This document shows positions 1-7,445 of a stretch of DNA of 64,000 bases, piece after piece. The notes beneath the pieces were generated by a model. It saw nothing but the letters and a program-made list of their open reading frames with translations. It did not search any database and was not told where the DNA came from. The stretch spans positions 1 through 64,000 of the forward strand of contig JAFTIA010000064.1 in the NCBI GenBank assembly GCA_017457105.1, in the 5' to 3' direction. The stretch is from Lentisphaeria bacterium (GTDB taxonomy: Bacteria; Verrucomicrobiota; Lentisphaeria; Victivallales; Victivallaceae). Every line of letters starts with the position of its first letter. The first letter of the stretch is position 1. A program made the translations under genes and the position numbers.

Positions 1-15
1 GGCCGGGGCTTGCTA

Positions 16-94
16 TTTAAGGGCTGCTCGCCCTTAAAAATCCCCGCAAGGGGCGGTTGCCCCTTGACCCGTCGCTTGACGATTAAAAATCGTC
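16..94. repeat. Three consecutive short hairpins (REP-like intergenic element)
   Basis: Three perfect inverted repeats lie side by side: TTTAAGGGC/GCCCTTAAA (16-24 with 30-38), CAAGGGGC/GCCCCTTG (47-54 with 59-66) and GACGATT/AATCGTC (78-84 with 88-94). Loops are 3 to 5 bases. No open reading frame is supported in 1-193. The arrangement resembles dispersed palindromic intergenic elements, but only one copy is visible in this window, so repetition in the genome is an inference. Confidence 0.5.
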
Positions 95-141
95 TGCGCT
101 CCATAATATCAGTCTATGTTTAGTACAGAGCCAACAAAAAA

Positions 142-180
142 ATCCCTGCCCGTTTTCCTGCGGACAGGGATCTTTTTTTT
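142..180 (-). terminator. Rho-independent terminator, usable in both directions
   Basis: ATCCCTG at 142-148 pairs with CAGGGAT at 165-171, with a further CCG/CGG inside. Runs of T lie on the 3' side on both strands (173-180 on plus, and 136-142 read on minus). It sits 14 bases beyond the stop of the minus-strand lipoprotein gene and would end the prc-lipoprotein transcript. Confidence 0.8.
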
Positions 181-193
181 AGTATAAACGACT

Positions 194-838
194 TCAGTCA
201 ATAATGATTTTGACTTCGTTATTTTCAACCGGCTTGGATTCCGAAAGTTTCATGCTGTGAGTTTTCCACGGAATCAACAGCAAGGTCCAGTTGATAAATT
301 CAGACCGGGTACGGATGCCTTTCTGAATTTCGATGGGGGCAGCGTCCTTGGCATTCAGGATATTGACGCTGAAATGACCATAAGCAGACCGGGTAAGTTT
401 CAGGAACAGCGGAATTTCCGGAATGACGATCTGAACAGAGGTATCCGGAACCGGGATCGGCAGACTGGGCGTACCCAAAAGGAACTTGGACATATCCGTT
501 GCCAGCACCGGACAAACCAGCTGCACAATGATATCAGCATCCTTTTTATCCGTCACCACCGTCACGCCGCATTCAGCCAAACGGCGTTCAACAAGCCCTT
601 GAATGACCGGTTTGTCCACCTGGGGAGCCAGATAATTGTAATCCAGTACAGCTTTCTTGCCTTTGTAGGAGGCAAACTGCATCTGATCCGATGCCTGTTC
701 AATGACATCGCTCAACAGAAACTGTTCCACTGCGGTACGGGCAGTGTTGGAAACCATGGGGTCACTGCATCCGCAGAAAAACACACCCACTGCGGCAATT
801 CCGGCAACCAGCATTGCCTGCAATACATTCTTACGCAT
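194..838 (-). CDS. Hypothetical lipoprotein
   Basis: A 214-residue protein with a positively charged start, a hydrophobic segment (about residues 8-21) and a cysteine-containing lipobox-like end (FFCGC, Cys22/Cys24), so probably a lipid-anchored envelope protein. After the signal it has a mixed alpha/beta region with a stretch resembling conserved lipoproteins (residues about 60-110, containing DKKDADIIVQL), then a proline-rich segment and a C-terminal beta-rich part. I do not recognise a family with certainty. Its ATG shares one base with the stop of the upstream protease gene (TAATG), so the two are translationally coupled and probably act together in the envelope. Confidence 0.75.
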   Translation of the reverse strand: MRKNVLQAMLVAGIAAVGVFFCGCSDPMVSNTARTAVEQFLLSDVIEQASDQMQFASYKGKKAVLDYNYLAPQVDKPVIQGLVERRLAECGVTVVTDKKDADIIVQLVCPVLATDMSKFLLGTPSLPIPVPDTSVQIVIPEIPLFLKLTRSAYGHFSVNILNAKDAAPIEIQKGIRTRSEFINWTLLLIPWKTHSMKLSESKPVENNEVKIIID

Positions 839-2988
839 TATTTTTCCTTTCTTTTGGGGGTTAAAGATTTTTTCAATGTATAATAATCTATTGCAATATT
901 CTCACTTTCCTTTAAAATGGGATCTTGCGCTGTTTTCTTTTTGGAGAGGAGCGCATTTTCCATTTCTTCCTCCTGCAGTTTCTCCTCTGACAAGCCGACT
1001 TTCCGATCCGCCAGATATTCCTGCCAGCGTTTTTCTTCATTCAAAGATACCGCTTTGACGGCAATTTGATCCTGAAGACGGTTTTTCCGTTTGATCAACT
1101 TGCCATATTCGGCATCTTTGCGGATACGGTTTTCCGATTGCTGCCGGATCTGCGGCAGCAGTTTATCCACATCAGGATCCCAAATCCGGTAGGACTGGGC
1201 AGGAATGGAGTCCCACGGCAAATGATTGCTGCTGAACATTTCTCCGATTTCCAAAGGTTCAGTAAGCGAAGGAAGCACTATGTCCGGCTTCACCCCAAGC
1301 TGCTGAACAGAGTCTCCGTTGATCCGGAAAAACATCGCCGTTTCCAACCGGACGGAGCCTGCCGGGAATTTGCGGTTGATAAAGCCCAGCATCTTTTCCA
1401 GTTGAATCACAGAAAGCACTGTTCCTTTGCCGTAAGTCCGGCTGTCCCCAACAAGGATCCCCCGGCGGTAATCTTTGATAGCCGCCGCAAAAATTTCAGC
1501 CGCAGAGGCGGAAAGTTTACTGGTCAACACCACCAGAGGCCCCGTCCACACAATGCTTTCATCTTCATCGTTTTCCACTTCCGGATCCCGGTTGGCGGCA
1601 CGCACCTGTACCACGGGACCGGTTTTGATGAACAAGCCGGTCAGCATGATCGCCTCCGGCAAACTGCCGCCGGTATTGCGGCGCAGGTCCATCACCACAG
1701 TCTGAACGCCCTGTTTGCGGAAATCTTCCAGAATCTTCTTCACATCCCGGGAACAGCTTTTGTAGTTCGGGTCTCCCCGAAACATGGCGGTAAAGTCCAT
1801 ATAAAAACTGGGGAGTTCAATAGTGCCGACCTTGATTTTGGAACCATCCGGCTGAATGGCTTCCCGGACAGTTCCCTTCGCTTCGCTATCCTTCAAAACA
1901 ACCTTTTCCCGGGTGATCGTAATGTTTTCCGGAACAGCGTTGCGCCCCTTTTTGCCGGGAAGGATCGTCAGGGTAACTTTTGTCCCCTCCTTGCCGCGAA
2001 TCAATTTTACAGCGTTATCGACAGACATATCAACAACATCCACCGGTTCGCCTTTTTCCTGTGTAACAGCAATGATCCGGTCTTCCGCATGCAGTCTGCC
2101 ATCCCGGTCTGCCGGACCGCCGGGCACAATATTCACTACCCGGATGTAACCGTCTTCACTGGTCAGGGTTGCGCCGATCCCGATCAACGAGAGGGACATG
2201 TCGATATTGAAATCCTCATCCTGTTTCGGAGCCAGATAGCCCGTGTGCGGCCCGTATGCCGCCGCCACTGCCCCCAGATAGCCGCTCAGGATATCGATTT
2301 TATCCCGCTGACGGTAGAAATTCTGCAAATCACGCAAACGGCGAAGGATCTTTTCTTCCGGGGAACGCTTTTCCCAGAGTTTCCGGGTGGCAAGTTCTTC
2401 CTTGTTCTTTGTGTCCCCGGCTTTTAACGAAGCGGCATCCAAATCCAGCGCACGCTTTACGAGCCGATGATAAAGAAGATCATTTTTCAGCCGCCCCTGC
2501 CATAATTTATGCAATTCCCGGTCATCAGCGGCACGGGGGAGTTTCCGGCGGTCAGGGGTATAGGTTTCATCCGTAGAAAAATCCACCTTTTTCTGCAATT
2601 CCTTTTCTGCAAAAGCGCAATATTCATGAAAACGCTTGAGAAATTTCTCAAATACAACATATGCAAAAGAGGAATCCCCTTTCGCCAATTCTTTATGCAG
2701 ATTTGCCCGGCGGGGCAGAAATTCCTGAATATCCTGTTCCGTAAAAAACATCCGGTTCGGATCCAGCATCTTGAAATATTCGTCAAAAATCATGGCAGAT
2801 TTGACTTCATTCAGCGGATGCTGGCTGTAATGCTGCTCGCTGATCAACCGCCCTGTCAGGCGGGTAATGATGTAAATGCGATCCTTTTCCGGTACTTCCG
2901 CTCCGGTACATATCGAAATAAAAGCTGCCGCACAGAAAAGTGCCAGCAAACAAAATGTAAAACGCTTTTTCAAAATCCGATCCCCCAT
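838..2988 (-). CDS. prc: Carboxy-terminal processing protease, Prc/Tsp type (S41)
   Basis: A 716-residue periplasmic serine protease of the Tsp/Prc branch, which degrades or trims proteins from the C-terminus. A signal peptide covers residues 1-30. An N-terminal helical domain (containing the family phrase MLDPNRMFFTEQD) is followed by a PDZ domain at about 255-340, the S41 catalytic core at about 380-590, and a charged C-terminal domain of the DUF3340 kind. The Ser-Lys dyad is visible as SASAAE (Ser about 495) and YGKGT (Lys about 521). The length suits Gram-negative Prc (about 680) rather than the short CtpA forms. It is first in a two-gene unit with the lipoprotein, much as E. coli Prc works with the lipoprotein NlpI; that parallel is inference. 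Confidence 0.93.
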   Translation of the reverse strand: MGDRILKKRFTFCLLALFCAAAFISICTGAEVPEKDRIYIITRLTGRLISEQHYSQHPLNEVKSAMIFDEYFKMLDPNRMFFTEQDIQEFLPRRANLHKELAKGDSSFAYVVFEKFLKRFHEYCAFAEKELQKKVDFSTDETYTPDRRKLPRAADDRELHKLWQGRLKNDLLYHRLVKRALDLDAASLKAGDTKNKEELATRKLWEKRSPEEKILRRLRDLQNFYRQRDKIDILSGYLGAVAAAYGPHTGYLAPKQDEDFNIDMSLSLIGIGATLTSEDGYIRVVNIVPGGPADRDGRLHAEDRIIAVTQEKGEPVDVVDMSVDNAVKLIRGKEGTKVTLTILPGKKGRNAVPENITITREKVVLKDSEAKGTVREAIQPDGSKIKVGTIELPSFYMDFTAMFRGDPNYKSCSRDVKKILEDFRKQGVQTVVMDLRRNTGGSLPEAIMLTGLFIKTGPVVQVRAANRDPEVENDEDESIVWTGPLVVLTSKLSASAAEIFAAAIKDYRRGILVGDSRTYGKGTVLSVIQLEKMLGFINRKFPAGSVRLETAMFFRINGDSVQQLGVKPDIVLPSLTEPLEIGEMFSSNHLPWDSIPAQSYRIWDPDVDKLLPQIRQQSENRIRKDAEYGKLIKRKNRLQDQIAVKAVSLNEEKRWQEYLADRKVGLSEEKLQEEEMENALLSKKKTAQDPILKESENIAIDYYTLKKSLTPKRKEK

Positions 2989-3060
2989 GCAAAGTGTTGA
3001 TTCCAGTAATATATCACAATGTCAGAAGAAAAAAAGTTATTTTACAAAAAAAAAGAGAAT

Positions 3061-3630
3061 TTAGGCATTGGGGGCATAGACGATCAAAGCCTTGGCGTAA
3101 GTGCAATCCCCGGCAAGCACAACCCGGTGCGGAAGATTTGCCCGGAAATAAACCGTGTCCCCGGCTTTCATCCGGCGGCTGTGGGCTTCATCAGGCGCAC
3201 AGCAGATCACATCCCCCTCCAGCAACACAAAGAATTCCTCCGTATCATGCATCAAAAACGGACGGACCTCTTCTCCCGGACGGTACTCTACAATAAACGG
3301 ATTCATCTGACGGCCGATCTGCCGGTATGCCAGCGACAAATAACGCATCCCGTACCGGAGATTGTCATCCCGGACAAGTTCCTCCCCTTCGTCCAAGTGG
3401 CAATAAGAACACGCCGGGGCTTGATCCCCGTTTTGAAAGAGACCTCCCATATCCACGCCCAGCGCATCAGCGATTCTCTGAAGGACTTTCAAAGACGGAG
3501 TGGTCCGGAAATTTTCCACCTGAGAAATAAAACCCTTGCTCACGCCGCTCCGGGATGCCAGTTGTTCAACGGTCATCCCTTGTGCCTGCCTGAGTTGGCG
3601 GATTTTTTGAGAAATGTGCAACAGGTCCAT
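3061..3630 (-). CDS. XRE-family regulator with C-terminal cupin domain
   Basis: A 189-residue transcriptional regulator. Residues 5-60 form a classical Cro/C1 helix-turn-helix (MTVEQLASRSGVSKGFISQVE). Residues about 100-185 form a small cupin barrel (the phrases FIVEYRPGEEV, EEFFVLLEGDV and GDTVYFRANLPHRV), which in this family binds a small-molecule effector. The start at 3630 is preferred over an upstream ATG at 3696 because it lies just before the HTH and follows a GGAG. A promoter (TTGAAA-16-TATTTT) lies at 3665-3692, which would be inside the longer reading. Relatives control amino acid, polyamine or sugar metabolism; the target here is unknown. Confidence 0.88.
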   Translation of the reverse strand: MDLLHISQKIRQLRQAQGMTVEQLASRSGVSKGFISQVENFRTTPSLKVLQRIADALGVDMGGLFQNGDQAPACSYCHLDEGEELVRDDNLRYGMRYLSLAYRQIGRQMNPFIVEYRPGEEVRPFLMHDTEEFFVLLEGDVICCAPDEAHSRRMKAGDTVYFRANLPHRVVLAGDCTYAKALIVYAPNA

Positions 3631-3664
3631 ATTTTCCGGTTCTCCACAAAAATAAACATTGCAC

Positions 3665-3692
3665 AAAATAGCACGATATACCATTTTTTCAA
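3665..3692 (-). promoter_or_regulatory. Sigma-70-like promoter of the XRE-cupin gene
   Basis: Read on the minus strand: TTGAAA, 16 bases, TATTTT, with TGC directly before the -10 (extended -10 TGCTATTTT). It ends about 35 bases before the chosen start at 3630. The same TTGAAA-16-TGCTATTTT arrangement occurs before the GH2 gene. Confidence 0.65.
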
Positions 3693-3742
3693 GCAACGGC
3701 CTGTTTTTATCAAAAAAAGATCACTGTTTTATCGAAAATCGC

Positions 3743-3770
3743 TTGTAAATAAGCAAAAATGCGGTATAGT
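3743..3770 (+). promoter_or_regulatory. Promoter of rpsO
   Basis: TTGTAA, 16 bases, TATAGT. It lies about 93 bases before the rpsO start and leaves a leader of roughly 85 bases. Confidence 0.6.
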
Positions 3771-3788
3771 AATGGAATCAATAAAACG

Positions 3789-3840
3789 ACCGGATGGTAA
3801 GAAGAACATCAAAGCGGGTGTTTTTGAACGCTGTCCGGCA
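3789..3840 (+). promoter_or_regulatory. Possible S15 autoregulatory leader
   Basis: Within the rpsO leader CCGGA (3790-3794) can pair with TCCGG (3834-3838), enclosing AGCG/CGCT (3813-3816 with 829-832 of the same thousand). S15 commonly represses its own mRNA through a structured leader in many phyla. The structure here is only read by eye. Confidence 0.3.
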
Positions 3841-3862
3841 CGAAAACAAAGGAACATCTATC

Positions 3863-4132
3863 ATGATGGACAAAGCTGCAAAGTCTGCAATCATCGCCAA
3901 GTTCGCCCGTAAAGATGGTGACACCGGTTCCCCCGAAGTCCAGGTCGCTCTGCTGACCGCCCGGATCAAGGATCTGACCGAACACTTGCGCTCCAACCCG
4001 AAAGATCACAGCACCCGTCGCGGTCTGCTCGCTCTGGTTGCCAACCGCAAAAGTCTGCTCACCTATCTGGCCCGCGAAGATCATGACAAGTACATCGCTC
4101 TGACCGATGCACTGGAAATCCGCCGCAAGTAA
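3863..4132 (+). CDS. rpsO: 30S ribosomal protein S15
   Basis: An 89-residue protein, exactly the usual S15 length, that binds 16S rRNA early in small-subunit assembly. The family signature is clear: DTGSPEVQVALLTARI, then DHSTRRGLLALV and RKSLLTYL. The start is the ATG at 3863 (tandem ATGATG), 9 bases after AAAGGA; the longer reading from 3794 adds residues not found in the family. It is monocistronic, with its own promoter and terminator. Unlike many bacteria, pnp is not the next gene. Confidence 0.97.
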   Translation: MMDKAAKSAIIAKFARKDGDTGSPEVQVALLTARIKDLTEHLRSNPKDHSTRRGLLALVANRKSLLTYLAREDHDKYIALTDALEIRRK

Positions 4133-4153
4133 TTGCTGTTTGGATCCCCGAAG

Positions 4154-4182
4154 GCGCTGTGAAAAATCACAGCGCTTTTTTT
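4154..4182 (+). terminator. Rho-independent terminator of rpsO
   Basis: GCGCTGTG (4154-4161) and CACAGCGC (4168-4175) form an 8-bp stem with a 6-base loop, followed by seven T. Confidence 0.92.
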
Positions 4183-4269
4183 ATTGTCTAAAAATCTTTC
4201 AAAACTGGATTTTTCTTCTCTTTAATGTTATATTATATATAAATATACTATATAAGGGAGGAATTCTCT

Positions 4270-4821
4270 ATGAAAATATATCTTGGAACTGCCGCAACAG
4301 TATTGTTTCTTTTGTGCGGCTGTCTGTGGTCACCTTACCGGGAAACCGTCTATTATGACATTATGCCTGCGGATTCCGTGCCGGAACAGAGCATTGTGTA
4401 TCAGGTAACGGATTTCCGGAATTGTTCCGGTGCCGGAAGCCGGTTCCAATATAAAAATGCAGATGGACAGGTCGTCAGTGATCCGGATTGCAAATGGTTG
4501 ATGCAGCCGGGGGCTTTGGTGGCACGGGCGATCCGGCTTTCCCTGACTGCGCCTTCGAAAACAACGGGCATCACGGTCAAAAATGCGGACGCCGTAAAGC
4601 AATTCTATGTACGCGGCGAACTTCTGACATTTGAAACAGATCTGGAAAAAATGGAATTTGTTCTCCATGCCAAAATCCGGGTGGTGAGTCCGGGGGCCAA
4701 GGAGCATTTGCTGGATTGCAGCAGCCGGATCCCCTTGCAGGATATTGAGCCGGGAACCATCAGCCGTGCGGCGGGTATTGCCGTCAGTGAAATCGTAAAT
4801 CAATTAAAAAAGGTCCGCTGA
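4270..4821 (+). CDS. ABC-type transport auxiliary lipoprotein (PqiC/MlaB-region type)
   Basis: A 183-residue lipoprotein: charged N-terminus, hydrophobic core and lipobox LLCGC with Cys18 as acylation site. The mature part has the pattern of the ABC-transporter auxiliary component family found beside MCE systems (an early YYDIMPADSV strand, a mid FYVRGELLTFETD strand, and a C-terminal segment of the form SRAAGIAVSEIVNQL). Its position directly before an MlaE permease and an MCE protein supports that role: an outer-membrane or periplasmic partner in lipid transport. It starts the run; GGGAGG lies 9 bases upstream. Sequence similarity to named PqiC is weak, so the call rests partly on context. 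Confidence 0.7.
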   Translation: MKIYLGTAATVLFLLCGCLWSPYRETVYYDIMPADSVPEQSIVYQVTDFRNCSGAGSRFQYKNADGQVVSDPDCKWLMQPGALVARAIRLSLTAPSKTTGITVKNADAVKQFYVRGELLTFETDLEKMEFVLHAKIRVVSPGAKEHLLDCSSRIPLQDIEPGTISRAAGIAVSEIVNQLKKVR

Positions 4822-4822
4822 T

Positions 4823-5644
4823 ATGGCGAAAAGTCAATCCTTTATTGACTTATGTGAACAAACGGGGGAAGCTGGTTACCGGCTTTTGCGGGAAGCGGCG
4901 GCAATCATCCGTTTTTTCTTCCGTTTGTGCGGGATGGTCAAAGACTCCATTCTGCACCCGGGCAAAGTCCGGCTTCAGCAGGTGGCGTATCATTTGGATC
5001 ATTGCGGCAGCGATGCCGTGCCGATCATCAGTATGCTGGGGCTTCTGATCGGGGTGATCCTTGCCTTTCAGGCCATCACCCAGCTGGGGCGGTACGGAGT
5101 GCAGAACTATGTGGTCAGTCTGGTGGGGACGGTGATCGTGAATGAACTTGCCCCGCTGGTCACGGCGGTGGTGCTTGCCGGACGCTCCGGCTCTGCTTTT
5201 GCAGCGGAACTGGGAACCATGAAAACCAATGAAGAACTGGATGCCATGGTGACGATGGGCTTTGATACCGGCCGTTTTCTGATCCTGCCTAAAGTTCTGG
5301 CACTGCTGATGGCTCTGCCGGGGCTGACGATCATTGCAGACATCTGCGGAATCATCGGCGGGATGCTGGTGGTTTGCGGGCAGTTGAATATTACGGTTCC
5401 GGAATATGTCAATTCCGCCTTGCAGGTCATCAAGCCCATCGACTTGACCCAGGGATTGTTCAAAAGTTTTGTATTTGGATTTATTGTGGCGGCGATCGGC
5501 TGCCACAAAGGAATTTCTTCCGGGCGGGATGCCCAGGGGGTGGGCAGATCTGCCACCAGTGCGGTGGTGACCTCCATCTTTTTAATTGTGCTGGCGGATG
5601 CTTTGCTGACTGCGGTGTTCGCCGGGATCGAAAATTTGTGGTGA
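4823..5644 (+). CDS. mlaE: MlaE-family lipid transport permease
   Basis: A 273-residue inner-membrane permease with about five or six membrane segments. The most conserved family stretch is present at about residues 105-145: NELAPLVTAVVLAGRSGSAF then AELGTMKTNEELDAM. The family moves phospholipids between inner and outer membranes as part of an MlaFEDB-like complex. It starts one base after the stop of the lipoprotein and is followed 4 bases later by the MCE protein. The ATP-binding subunit MlaF, which must energise the permease, is not between or beside them in this window. Confidence 0.92.
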   Translation: MAKSQSFIDLCEQTGEAGYRLLREAAAIIRFFFRLCGMVKDSILHPGKVRLQQVAYHLDHCGSDAVPIISMLGLLIGVILAFQAITQLGRYGVQNYVVSLVGTVIVNELAPLVTAVVLAGRSGSAFAAELGTMKTNEELDAMVTMGFDTGRFLILPKVLALLMALPGLTIIADICGIIGGMLVVCGQLNITVPEYVNSALQVIKPIDLTQGLFKSFVFGFIVAAIGCHKGISSGRDAQGVGRSATSAVVTSIFLIVLADALLTAVFAGIENLW

Positions 5645-5648
5645 AATC

Positions 5649-6662
5649 ATGGAAAAAGCCAATAAGATCAAGTTGGGTGCCTTTATTCTGGTTTCGGGAT
5701 TTCTGCTGATCAGCGGATTTCTTGCAGTAGGGATTTTGCGGATCTTTGAACCCAAAGTACATGCGATCACGGTGTTGAATACCTCAGTGGAGGGATTGAG
5801 CGTGGGCTCCCCTGTCAAATATCTGGGCTTGCCGGTGGGGCGGGTTACCCGGATCGCCATGCGGGAAACGGATGGATATATTGCTGTTTATTTTGACTTG
5901 ACCACATCTGCCATGGATAACCTGCCGGCAGGAACACAGCGTTTGCGGGGCTCCGCTTCAGAACTGGCGGAAGTCTTGAAAAAACACAATCCCTCCTGCT
6001 TTATCAATGCCGCAGGGCTGATGGGCGGAACCTATCTGGAGTTGACGCTGGGCGGAATGATGCCCCCTGCCCTGCCGGATGTGAATGACCTTCCGCCGCA
6101 CCTGCTCTACATTCAGGCACGGCCATCCCACATCGGCAATGCGATTCAGAATATCAGCCGGGTCATCGAAGAACTCAGCAGTATCAATATCATCAAAATG
6201 GCAGACAAACTGGATCAGGCATTGGACAGCACCAACGATCTTTTGAGACACGGAGACCTGGTGGATATGTTGAAGCAGATGAACAGTATCAGCAGGGATC
6301 TGGAGTTTTCCATGCGGAATATGCGCAGTGCTCTTTCGGACCAGAATCTGGACAAAATCAACCGGACCATCGCCAATATCGAGCGCAGCACAGCAAGCAT
6401 CATGCAGGCGGCAAGTCAGGAGGAACTGGGGGAAACACTGCGAAACTTGAATTCCTTTTTGCAGGATACCCGGGATTTTCTGCCGGCAGCGGCTCGTCTG
6501 GCAGATCGTTTGACCGCGTCTGCCGGTCCCGCCGGAGCGCAATTGGCTGAAACGGTGACTCTTCTGCATAATCTGACTGCCCAGATCAGCACCCTTGTTG
6601 AGCGGCTTGATGACAATCCGGACGCCCTGCTCCGTGGAAACCGGGCACCGGAAGTAAAGTAA
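5649..6662 (+). CDS. mlaD: MlaD-like MCE-domain substrate-binding protein
   Basis: A 337-residue protein with one N-terminal membrane anchor (about residues 6-28) followed by a single MCE domain at about 38-115 (the phrase SVEGLSVGSPVKYLGLPVGRV is typical). The remainder is largely helical, with a long heptad-like stretch at about 165-300. In this family the MCE domain forms a hexameric ring through which lipids pass, and the helices form a channel or tether. It belongs with the permease before it. The long C-terminal helical part makes it closer to the Mce/PqiB-like elongated forms than to the 180-residue E. coli MlaD. Confidence 0.88.
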   Translation: MEKANKIKLGAFILVSGFLLISGFLAVGILRIFEPKVHAITVLNTSVEGLSVGSPVKYLGLPVGRVTRIAMRETDGYIAVYFDLTTSAMDNLPAGTQRLRGSASELAEVLKKHNPSCFINAAGLMGGTYLELTLGGMMPPALPDVNDLPPHLLYIQARPSHIGNAIQNISRVIEELSSINIIKMADKLDQALDSTNDLLRHGDLVDMLKQMNSISRDLEFSMRNMRSALSDQNLDKINRTIANIERSTASIMQAASQEELGETLRNLNSFLQDTRDFLPAAARLADRLTASAGPAGAQLAETVTLLHNLTAQISTLVERLDDNPDALLRGNRAPEVK

Positions 6663-6674
6663 GGAATTGCTACA

Positions 6675-7445
6675 ATGCTGAAAAAGATTTCTTTTCTGTT
6701 TTTTGCCGTTATACAGACCGGGTGTTGGGCGTTCAACCCGCAGGTGGATGCTCCGGCACCGGAAAATGAACTGAAAAAAATTGTAGAAAAGTTTGACAAA
6801 GTCAATAATCCTGACGGTATAAAATGCCGCAGTTATCATATCAAACTTTCTGCCGTTGCAGCAAACATCCAAATGGTGATCCAGATGGAAACGTATGGAA
6901 ATCTGGAAAAAAAACAAATCCGCACCACGCTTTCTCTGCCCGGTATGCCTATGCAGGTGCAGCTGTATGATGGACGGAATGGGTACAATATCGTTCCGGG
7001 ACTGCAGTCCAAAGTTTTACAGGGAGATGCTGTCACTTTTTTACGCTATTCTGCAAAATATGCCAAGCCGTGGAGCTGTTTGAGCGAAGAATATGAAAAA
7101 ATGGTACTGGATCAGAAAAATCATGTGATCAACGGCAAAAACTGTTACCGGATCGTTGCCCGGCCTGCCGGAGAGCCTTCGCTGTTGCCGGTGGAACTTT
7201 TTATTGACCGGGAAACGTATCTTCCCGTACGGACCCGGAGTGTTTCCGTTACGGAAATGGGAAAAATCCCCAATACGATAGATTATTTGACATTCCGGAA
7301 AATTCACGGCGTCATGGTGGGGAAAACGGTAAAAATACAGCAGTTAAACATTGTTTTAACGGCTGAATTGCAGGATTTGAAATTAAACTGCCCTATTCCG
7401 GACAGTATTTTTGATGCGGAGAAAATTGAGAATGAAGAAGAGTAA
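6675..7445 (+). CDS. LolA-like/outer-membrane lipoprotein-sorting-type protein
   Basis: A 256-residue exported protein (hydrophobic residues 4-16, then QTGC that could be a degenerate lipobox). The body reads as alternating beta strands of the LolA/LppX fold: MVIQMETYGNLEKKQIRTTL, MPMQVQLYDGRNGY, CYRIVARPAG, PVELFIDRETYLPVRT and KIHGVMVGKTVKI. The phrases on what the protein carries (VELFIDRETYLPVRT) are common in outer-membrane lipoprotein-sorting proteins. Such proteins shuttle lipids or lipoproteins through the periplasm, fitting the MlaE/MlaD genes before it. Its end overlaps the next gene by 14 bases. The fold call is by pattern only. Confidence 0.62.
   Translation: MLKKISFLFFAVIQTGCWAFNPQVDAPAPENELKKIVEKFDKVNNPDGIKCRSYHIKLSAVAANIQMVIQMETYGNLEKKQIRTTLSLPGMPMQVQLYDGRNGYNIVPGLQSKVLQGDAVTFLRYSAKYAKPWSCLSEEYEKMVLDQKNHVINGKNCYRIVARPAGEPSLLPVELFIDRETYLPVRTRSVSVTEMGKIPNTIDYLTFRKIHGVMVGKTVKIQQLNIVLTAELQDLKLNCPIPDSIFDAEKIENEEE

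Noticed and set aside
1066-2427. Plus-strand reading frame of 453 codons over the Prc protease gene
   Set aside because: Antisense to the catalytic core of a clear Prc family gene.
3631-3696. Extended N-terminus of the XRE-cupin gene from 3696
   Set aside because: It runs through the promoter candidate and adds residues without family likeness.
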